Origin: Clostridiales bacterium
GTDB lineage: Bacteria > Bacillota > Sulfobacillia > UBA995 > UBA9673
Assembly: GCA_003541445.1 (NCBI GenBank)
Contig: DPMO01000246.1
Coordinates: 1 to 5,670 of the forward strand
Direction: 5' to 3'
Length of the DNA stretch: 5,670 bases
A program made the position numbers and the translations under genes. This document shows positions 1 through 4,928 of this stretch, in pieces (position 1 is the first letter of the stretch; the number at the start of each line of letters is the position of its first letter). The notes beneath the pieces were generated by a model. It was not told the origin of the DNA. It saw only the letters and a program-made list of their open reading frames with translations, and ran no database searches.

Positions 1-1719
1 GGCATCATCATCGTCTGCACCGACGGCGTCCTCGTGGAGGGGAACGAGGTGACCGGCAACGAGACCGGCATCGCCGTGCTGGGGTGGATGTGGCAGGCCG
101 ACGGAGCGACGGACAACAACACCGTCATCAGGGGCAACTGGGTCGAGGACAACACCTACGGGATCTCCCTCCAGGACAAGTGTGTCGACACGGTCATCGA
201 GGGCAACCACGTCCTGGCCAATCTCGAGAACGGCATCGAGCTGTGCAACTTCTACGGCAACCCCCCGACCGGCACGCTCATCACCGGCAACGTCATCACT
301 GGCAACAACCCGAGCGGTGCCGAGGACTCCGGCGGGCTCTGGGTGGCCGAGGGCGTGCCCACAGTGAGCGCCGAGGCCAACTGGTGGGGACACGCCTCCG
401 GTCCTTATCACGCGACCTCGAACCCGGAGGGCATCGGGGACGCGGTGATCGGTCAGGCCCACTTTGACCCCTGGGACGCTGGCCTCCTCAATCTCTCCGC
501 CCCGACCTCCGTCCGGGCCGGGTCCAGCGCCGAGGTCAAGGCCTGGCTGAGCCTCACCGGCGGCGAGCTCATCAAGGCCCCGGCCGAGTTCGTGTTCAGC
601 GCGACCGCAGGCACCATCGACTCGCCGGTGACTTCGGTCCAGGGCTACGCCGACACGGTGTGGCAGGCTCCTTCGACGGCGCACACGGTGACCATAACCG
701 CTTCCGCCTGTGGTCTCCAGGCCGAGGCGACGGTGCGGACCTACGTTCCCGCTCCGCCTTCGCCTCCGCCCGAGCCGGAGCCTGAGAAGGAGCCGGAAGA
801 GGTTCCCGTAGAGGTCGAGGTCCCGGTCACGGTCCACCCCGAGCCGGTGACCCTGACCGTGTCGCCGGCTGACAGCCCGCCGGAGACGGCCGGTTTCCTG
901 GTCGTGGGCGCTGTCTATGACATCGTCCTGACCGTGGCCTCAACCGGCGAGCCGGTCGAGAGGCTGGAGGAGGGCATCACCGTCGTCTGGCACTACACCG
1001 AAGAAGAGCTGGCCGAAGCGGGTGTCTCCGATCCGTCGCTCCTGCGCCTCTGGTACTGGGACCTCCGGGCCGAGCCGCCTTGCTGGGTGGCTCTGCCCAC
1101 GGTCGTGGACGAGGCGGCCGGCACCCTGACGGCGGTGGTCGACCACCTGACACTCTTCGCAGCGATGGTCGACCCCGACTTTCCGCCACTGCCCGACGCG
1201 GCCGGCCACTGGGCCGAGGCGGAGATTCTGCGCCTGGCCAGCGTCGGAGCGGTCAGCGGGTTCGAGGACGGCACCTTCCGGCCCGACCTGGCCGTGACCC
1301 GGGCCCAGTTCGCCAAGTTCCTGGCCGTGTCGCTGGGGCTCGAGCCGGGGACGGCCATCCCGGACACCTTCGCCGACGCGCAGGCCGTTCCCGATTGGGC
1401 CGCGCCCTACGTGTCGGCCTGCCTCCGCGAGGGCATCATGATGGGCTCGGACGGGCTCCTGCGCCCGAGCGACACCATCACCAGAGCTGAGGCGGCGGCC
1501 ATGGCCGCGCGGGCTCTCGACCTGGCGGTCGGCGGAGCCGACCTCAGCGCCGTCTTCGCTGACGCGGAGGCCATCCCGGACTGGGCCAGGTCCTGCATCG
1601 CCGAGGTCGTTGAGGCCGGGGTCATGGAAGGCATGCCGGGCGGAGTGTTCGACCCGTCCGGGACCCTGACCCGGGCTCAGGCGGTGACCATTCTCTCCAG
1701 GGCCATGGACATCAGGTAG
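1..1719 (+). CDS. SLH-anchored beta-helix surface protein, 5' partial
   Basis: This is the C-terminal 572 codons of an exported cell-surface protein; the reading frame is already open at base 1, so the start and any signal peptide lie outside the window, and the GTG at base 34 is probably internal. Bases 1-490 encode turns of a right-handed parallel beta-helix, seen as repeated GN-x-(I/V)-xx-N and GI units (VIRGNWVEDN, VIEGNHVLAN, LITGNVITGN), closed by a NWWG-HASGPYH-NP-G-GD motif (from base 379) typical of this class. Next come an Ig-like beta module (about 493-747), a Pro/Glu-rich linker (748-846), and another beta module ending in DHLTLFA (847-1170). Three SLH domains close the protein (about 1195-1338, 1366-1521, 1552-1713), with TRAQ, TRAE and TRAQ motifs. 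In known families such domains bind pyruvylated secondary cell-wall polymer, so the protein should sit on the envelope. Beta-helices often bind or cleave polysaccharides, but no catalytic residues are identifiable, so the substrate is unknown. Family call is firm; enzymatic role is open. Confidence 0.93.
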   Translation, partial: GIIIVCTDGVLVEGNEVTGNETGIAVLGWMWQADGATDNNTVIRGNWVEDNTYGISLQDKCVDTVIEGNHVLANLENGIELCNFYGNPPTGTLITGNVITGNNPSGAEDSGGLWVAEGVPTVSAEANWWGHASGPYHATSNPEGIGDAVIGQAHFDPWDAGLLNLSAPTSVRAGSSAEVKAWLSLTGGELIKAPAEFVFSATAGTIDSPVTSVQGYADTVWQAPSTAHTVTITASACGLQAEATVRTYVPAPPSPPPEPEPEKEPEEVPVEVEVPVTVHPEPVTLTVSPADSPPETAGFLVVGAVYDIVLTVASTGEPVERLEEGITVVWHYTEEELAEAGVSDPSLLRLWYWDLRAEPPCWVALPTVVDEAAGTLTAVVDHLTLFAAMVDPDFPPLPDAAGHWAEAEILRLASVGAVSGFEDGTFRPDLAVTRAQFAKFLAVSLGLEPGTAIPDTFADAQAVPDWAAPYVSACLREGIMMGSDGLLRPSDTITRAEAAAMAARALDLAVGGADLSAVFADAEAIPDWARSCIAEVVEAGVMEGMPGGVFDPSGTLTRAQAVTILSRAMDIR

Positions 1720-1735
1720 AGGAGGGCCGACGGCC

Positions 1736-1760
1736 GCGGCGGCGGCGTGGCCGCCGCCGC
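1736..1760 (+). terminator. GC-only hairpin after the surface-protein stop
   Basis: Two 11-base arms (1736-1746 and 1750-1760) made only of G and C are perfectly complementary around the three-base loop GTG. The hairpin begins 16 bases past the stop codon of the SLH protein. No T-run follows, so it is not a textbook intrinsic terminator. It could stop or pause transcription, or protect the 3' end of the mRNA. The role is inferred from position and stem strength only. Confidence 0.5.
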
Positions 1761-1784
1761 ACGGCCGCCGGCAGTGCCACGTGA

Positions 1785-1816
1785 GGGGGAGGGGGACACC
1801 GGTGTCCCCCTCCCCC
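1785..1816. terminator. Perfect 32-bp palindrome, probable bidirectional terminator
   Basis: Bases 1785-1800 (GGGGGAGGGGGACACC) are the exact reverse complement of 1801-1816, giving a 16-bp stem with no spacer; in RNA the central bases would form the loop. It lies between two converging genes, 65 bases after the stop of the surface protein and 22 bases after the stop of the flavoprotein, so either transcript could fold it. Only a weak pyrimidine stretch (GTTCTC) follows on the + strand and no T-run on the - strand. Bidirectional termination is the likeliest reading from position and stem stability. Confidence 0.6.
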
Positions 1817-1838
1817 GTTCTCGCTGCGGCAGCCGAAG

Positions 1839-2546
1839 TCAGGTCAGAGTCGAGTCGAAGCTTCTGTTCGCGGCCTCATTGTAGACTTCCGGTGGGACGA
1901 GCGGCCGAGCGAGGATCTCTTGGGTCTCCGGACTCAGGCGCCCCTCCTTGACCAGTTCTGCCCCGGCCCGGTGTAGAGCCTTATAGAACCAGTCGAAGGG
2001 GCCGCCTGGAGAGTAGCGGCGCCCGAGGGCCTCGCCGGCCGGGACCAGGATGGTCGCGGCCGGACCGCGACCCTCGGTGAGCTGGCGGAACTGTTCCACA
2101 AGGCTCCGGAAGTGGTCGCGCTCTGGAAAGCCGCAGTTGGACACGAGCACCAGGCGCGGGAAGCGCACTCCCTTCCGAGGGTCGTGGGTGGTGACCCGGC
2201 CGCGCCGCACGAGATGCGGATCGAGCAGCGGAAGCGTCCGCTCCAGGAGGGCCTTGAGCTTGGCGGCCATGCCGTAGTGGTAGAGAGGGGTGGCGAAGAC
2301 GGCGTAGTCCGCGACCTGGAACTTGTCCAGGATGCCGGCCATGTCGTCCTTCTGGCAGCAAACGCCCGGCGTCGAGGTCCAGCATGTGAAGCAGCCCTGG
2401 CAGAAGCCGATGTCCAGGTCGCGCACGATGAGGGTCTCCACTCGGGCTCCGGCCTCCCGCGCTCCCTCGAGGAAGGGCGTGAGGATGGCGGCGGTGTTGC
2501 TCCGCACGCCCCGCGGACTCCCGTTCAGGGCCAGGACACGCGTCAT
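1839..2546 (-). CDS. Flavodoxin-fold NAD(P)H-dependent oxidoreductase, iron-sulfur-flavoprotein-like
   Basis: This 235-residue cytosolic protein belongs to the NADPH-dependent FMN reductase/flavodoxin-2 superfamily. The N-terminus has a beta strand followed by the FMN-phosphate loop NGSPRGVRSNT (residues 8-18). A second flavin-contact segment, ATPLYHYGMAAKLKALLERT, lies at 85-104. Between them is the compact cysteine cluster C49-x2-C52-x2-C55-x7-C63-C64, followed by KDDM. The spacing fits the CX2CX2CX4-7C motif known from iron-sulfur flavoproteins, whose cysteines hold a 4Fe-4S cluster, so electron transfer between a reduced carrier and FMN is a reasonable inference; the natural substrate is unknown. 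Length is in the family's normal range, with a C-terminal tail (about 200-235) after the fold. The ATG is supported by GGAGG at 2555-2559, eight bases upstream. It is the only - strand gene seen here, converges on the surface-protein gene and diverges from the DUF2325 gene. A plain FMN reductase without a cluster remains possible. Confidence 0.9.
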   Translation of the reverse strand: MTRVLALNGSPRGVRSNTAAILTPFLEGAREAGARVETLIVRDLDIGFCQGCFTCWTSTPGVCCQKDDMAGILDKFQVADYAVFATPLYHYGMAAKLKALLERTLPLLDPHLVRRGRVTTHDPRKGVRFPRLVLVSNCGFPERDHFRSLVEQFRQLTEGRGPAATILVPAGEALGRRYSPGGPFDWFYKALHRAGAELVKEGRLSPETQEILARPLVPPEVYNEAANRSFDSTLT

Positions 2547-2554
2547 GGGTCTCG

Positions 2555-2559
2555 CCTCC
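2555..2559 (-). promoter_or_regulatory. Ribosome binding site of the flavoprotein gene
   Basis: Read on the - strand this is GGAGG, eight bases before the ATG at 2546. The spacing is near ideal and fixes the start of the oxidoreductase gene. Confidence 0.8.
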
Positions 2560-2567
2560 GGTCCGGG

Positions 2568-2587
2568 TCATGGGACGGGTTCCATGA
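2568..2587. repeat. 20-bp near-palindrome upstream of the flavoprotein gene
   Basis: TCATGGGAC (2568-2576) and GTTCCATGA (2579-2587) are reverse complements at eight of nine positions around a two-base centre; the outer six base pairs are perfect. It sits eight bases upstream of the ribosome binding site of the - strand oxidoreductase, so it falls in that gene's promoter or leader. Its size and symmetry suit a dimeric regulator, but no regulator gene is in the window and no convincing -35/-10 pair was found on this strand. The operator role is inferred. Confidence 0.35.
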
Positions 2588-2717
2588 AGGTTGCCGCCGC
2601 GCCGTCGGGTTGCGGCCCCGGTGGTTTCGACCTCCAGGGTTGTTCACCACGCCGGCGAACTCCTGCCGGGAGGTGCAGCGGCATGGGCGAGGGTGGTCAC
2701 GTGGGCCTTCCCGGTTG
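2588..2717. other. Divergent intergenic stretch without a recognised gene
   Basis: This is the middle of the 322-base gap between the divergent flavoprotein and DUF2325 genes (2547-2868). Open frames crossing it on either strand look like composition artefacts: they are rich in Arg, Gly and Pro, have no clear ribosome binding site, and overlap real genes. It should contain the flavoprotein promoter, but no convincing AT-rich -10 box is visible on the - strand. No RNA gene was recognised. Confidence 0.5.
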
Positions 2718-2742
2718 CCCACCGTCAGCAGTTGACGGTGGG
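2718..2742. repeat. 25-bp inverted repeat, probable operator of the DUF2325 gene
   Basis: CCCACCGTCA (2718-2727) and TGACGGTGGG (2733-2742) are perfect 10-base reverse complements separated by GCAGT. The repeat ends seven bases before the TATAAT box at 2750-2755 and covers the place where the -35 contact should be. Arm centres are 15 bp apart, which suits a dimeric DNA-binding protein on one face of the helix. It precedes the likely transcription start and so is not expected to be a leader hairpin. The repeat itself is certain; the operator role and the identity of the regulator are inferred. Confidence 0.6.
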
Positions 2743-2755
2743 AGGGGCCTATAAT
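2732..2755 (+). promoter_or_regulatory. Promoter of the DUF2325 gene with consensus -10 box
   Basis: TATAAT at 2750-2755 is a perfect housekeeping-sigma -10 hexamer and stands out in such GC-rich DNA. TTGACG at 2732-2737 matches the -35 consensus at five of six positions, but the spacer is only 12 bp, too short for normal recognition, and it lies within the inverted repeat. No good -35 hexamer occurs at 16-18 bp spacing and there is no extended -10 TG. The promoter may therefore depend on an activator bound at the repeat. Transcription would start near 2762, giving a leader of about 107 bases. Confidence 0.55.
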
Positions 2756-2855
2756 CGAGACGGGGCCAGCGTTGAAGGGGGTGGGTCTCTCGTCTCTTCG
2801 ACCCATTTCGCACCCGGCGAGCGAGAGGAGGCATCGGCTGAGTCGCGATGTCATC

Positions 2856-2863
2856 AAGGGGAG
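2856..2863 (+). promoter_or_regulatory. Ribosome binding site that sets the DUF2325 gene start
   Basis: AAGGGGAG ends five bases before the ATG at 2869. The alternative in-frame ATG at 2848 has its nearest candidate, AGGAGG (2826-2831), 16 bases away, which is too far. The site therefore favours 2869 as the start and removes seven residues from the longest open frame. Confidence 0.7.
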
Positions 2864-2868
2864 ACACC

Positions 2869-4704
2869 ATGGACCCTGAGCCTCTCCCCAAGGGGGAGCA
2901 GGTCCCTCAGGAAGATGGCGGAGAGGGCAGCGAAGATGAAAGGGAGGGCGATGGAAGGGACGGGGACGAAGACGAAGACTTCATCCAGGTTGTCCTTGCC
3001 GAGCTGTCGGACGCGAGTCTCTACGCTCTGGCCGAAGAGCTCTCACTGGAGGTGCCCGGCTTCCGCCCCGGCCGGGTCCCCCGCCCCCTTCTTCTCACCC
3101 ACCTCAGCCGGTCCAGGGACTGCACACCGGGTCTGATTCTCGAAACCTATCTCCGCGAGCACGATGAGGTGGGCAGGGTGATAGCCCAAAGCAGTCTCAA
3201 GGACCTGAAGGCCAGCCTCCCCGGCCTGGTCGCCCGGTTCGGGAAGCTCCCGGTGGTGCTTTGGCTGGACCTCGACCCGCGCAAGGGGGCCAACCGCTTG
3301 GCCCTCAGGCTCAAGAAAGGGTGGCTGAACGACGGGGAGGACGAGGCGACCGACGCGGCGGCCGGCCGTCCCGCACCCCCCCAGGGCGACAGGCCCATGG
3401 GTGACAAGGCCCGGCCCTCTCCGACCAGCCCCTCCCCTTCCAGCGCCTCCGCGCCAAGGGCCGGCTCCGCCTCCAAGCACCAGGCCGAGCTCGCCCGCCT
3501 CAGAGAGCGGGTACGGAAGCTCGAGAAGGAGAAGAAGCAGGCCCAGCGCGAAGCCGGGGAGGCCGGCCGCGCCCTCGGGGAGCTCAGGAAGAGGGTCGCC
3601 GAACTCGAGGAGAGGGTGGCCTCGGCCGAGAAGCTGTCGAAATCCCCCGGCCCGGTGGTCATAGAGACGCCAGCCGCCCTGGCCCGGGACCAGCGTCTGG
3701 AGGCCGCCCACCGCCAGATCGAACGCCTCGAGCGGGAAGTGGAAGGCCTTAACCAGAAGAACGCCACTCTGCACAACGCCCTCGAGCGGGAGAGGGAGAA
3801 GGCGGCCCGCCTCGGCGAGCGCCTCGACAGGGCCGCCCTGGACGGTCCGCCCGGGTCCTTCAAGGCCTGCCTCTCCTTCCGCTACATCGGGCCGGACGGA
3901 CGTTTCGACTTCCGCGGGGGCTACAGGCTCCTGGTCCCCGCCTCGCACGTCCACCGGCTGGACCTCACCGACGGTGACCTGGTCGAGGTGACCATCGTCC
4001 CGCCCGACAGGGTCGAACTCGAGGTCCTCGACAGACCTCCCCGCCGAGAGGTTCTCGGCTACGTGAAGCGCTACTCCCCCGACACCTGGAAGGTTGTCGA
4101 CGTGCAGGGTGGAGAGGTGGGGTGGGTGGGCGAAGAGGAGGCCCGGGTCCACGGCCTCGCCGACGGGGACCCGGTGACGGTGATGCGTCCGGAATTCACC
4201 CGCCAGGGCGAAGGTCGACCGAGGCTGCCCAGGGTGAGGGTCCTCAGGGTTCACCGTGAGGTCCGGGCTCCGGCCCCTGAGGAAGCGAAGGCCGAACGGC
4301 GGTCCGTCAGAGGCCGACGCTCGGGCCGCGCCCGCCGGCGGAGGCTCAGCCGCGAGGCCGCGCTACACGGGCGGTTCAGGGAGCTCGGACAGCCGCTCTT
4401 CGGCAAGAGGGTCCTCGTGGTGGGAGGCGACAGTTTCCACGCCACCTACCGCAGCATCGTCGAGAGCCTGGGAGGCAGCTTCGACGCTCTCAAGGCCGGC
4501 GACACCGGCCGGGCCGAAGCCAAGGCGATGGCCGCCGACATCGTGGTCGTCATGACCGCCTATGTGTCACACAAGGTCAACGACCGCGTGCGGCACTCTC
4601 TCGAGCGGGCGGGCCGGAAGGAGCGCCTGGCCCTGGCCAACTCGACCGGACACCGGGGTCTCCTCAAGGCCCTGAGGCCGTTCTTCCGGCAGAGGAAGGC
4701 GTGA
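2869..4704 (+). CDS. Multidomain DUF2325 protein with coiled coils and tandem beta units
   Basis: A 611-residue protein, probably cytosolic (no signal peptide or membrane segment). Order: a highly acidic tail (1-37, 17 Asp/Glu); a helical domain (about 38-155) with amphipathic stretches such as LSDASLYALAEELSLEV; a low-complexity Pro/Ser/Ala linker (about 160-202); two coiled coils (about 203-256 and 272-322) separated by a Pro-containing break; two similar beta-rich units (about 332-396 and 397-463) sharing a VHxL...DGDxVxV core; an Arg-rich linker (477-495, 11 Arg); and a C-terminal DUF2325 domain (about 512-604). The last begins with KRVLVVGGDSFHATY and continues with ADIVVVMTAYVSHKVNDRV and NSTGHRG, matching the Rossmann-like core and VSH motif of that family. 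DUF2325 has no established biochemical function that I know of, and most members are much shorter. Coiled coils imply oligomerisation; the Arg-rich linker hints at nucleic-acid or acidic-partner contact, an inference only. The gene has its own promoter and operator-like repeat. DUF2325 call is firm; cellular role unknown. Confidence 0.9.
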   Translation: MDPEPLPKGEQVPQEDGGEGSEDEREGDGRDGDEDEDFIQVVLAELSDASLYALAEELSLEVPGFRPGRVPRPLLLTHLSRSRDCTPGLILETYLREHDEVGRVIAQSSLKDLKASLPGLVARFGKLPVVLWLDLDPRKGANRLALRLKKGWLNDGEDEATDAAAGRPAPPQGDRPMGDKARPSPTSPSPSSASAPRAGSASKHQAELARLRERVRKLEKEKKQAQREAGEAGRALGELRKRVAELEERVASAEKLSKSPGPVVIETPAALARDQRLEAAHRQIERLEREVEGLNQKNATLHNALEREREKAARLGERLDRAALDGPPGSFKACLSFRYIGPDGRFDFRGGYRLLVPASHVHRLDLTDGDLVEVTIVPPDRVELEVLDRPPRREVLGYVKRYSPDTWKVVDVQGGEVGWVGEEEARVHGLADGDPVTVMRPEFTRQGEGRPRLPRVRVLRVHREVRAPAPEEAKAERRSVRGRRSGRARRRRLSREAALHGRFRELGQPLFGKRVLVVGGDSFHATYRSIVESLGGSFDALKAGDTGRAEAKAMAADIVVVMTAYVSHKVNDRVRHSLERAGRKERLALANSTGHRGLLKALRPFFRQRKA

Positions 4705-4928
4705 CCGCGTCCGAGGTGGAGGCAGCGGAGGCGATGGTACGGGCTGAAGGGGAGGCGTGATGTGGGCGCGAACACCGCGCGCGGGGGGTGGCGGTGGCGA
4801 CGAGGCGGGCGTGCCATGTGACGGTGGACGTAGGGCGAGAGTAGACATGCACGACGCGGTCGTGTTTGTTTCCCGCCGGCAGGGGAACGAAGACGGCTGG
4901 CCAACTAGCTCGGCGACGTGTGACACCG
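4705..4928. other. Spacer between the DUF2325 and hydrolase genes
   Basis: No recognisable gene, strong terminator or promoter is seen in these 224 bases. A weak 5-bp stem (GCGCG 4766-4770, CGCGC 4776-4780) is the only obvious hairpin. AAGGGGAGG (4747-4755) resembles a ribosome binding site and is followed by GTG/ATG at 4757/4760, but the frame opened there overlaps the hydrolase gene and has shadow-like Arg/Gly/Pro-rich composition. Read-through from the DUF2325 gene into the hydrolase gene is possible but not demonstrated. Confidence 0.4.

Noticed and set aside
1..490. Tandem DNA repeats in the beta-helix region
   Set aside because: The periodicity is at the protein level (GN and GI turns); the DNA copies have diverged and are not a nucleotide repeat array.
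2732..2737. TTGACG as a normal -35 box for TATAAT at 2750
   Set aside because: The spacer is 12 bp, well under the usual 16-18 bp, so it is kept only as part of the inverted repeat and not as a confirmed -35 element.
2848..2868. Upstream ATG at 2848 as the start of the DUF2325 protein
   Set aside because: AGGAGG is 16 bases away, too far for normal initiation, while ATG 2869 has AAGGGGAG at good spacing.
2591..3136. Open frame of 181 codons on the + strand across the divergent gap into the DUF2325 gene
   Set aside because: It contains the promoter and leader elements of the DUF2325 gene, overlaps its coding start in another frame, and has a low-complexity Arg/Ser/Pro composition without motifs.
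3043..4254. Long open frame (403 codons) on the - strand inside the DUF2325 gene
   Set aside because: It lies wholly antisense to a well-supported gene, has no recognisable motif, and is an expected by-product of high-GC codon bias.
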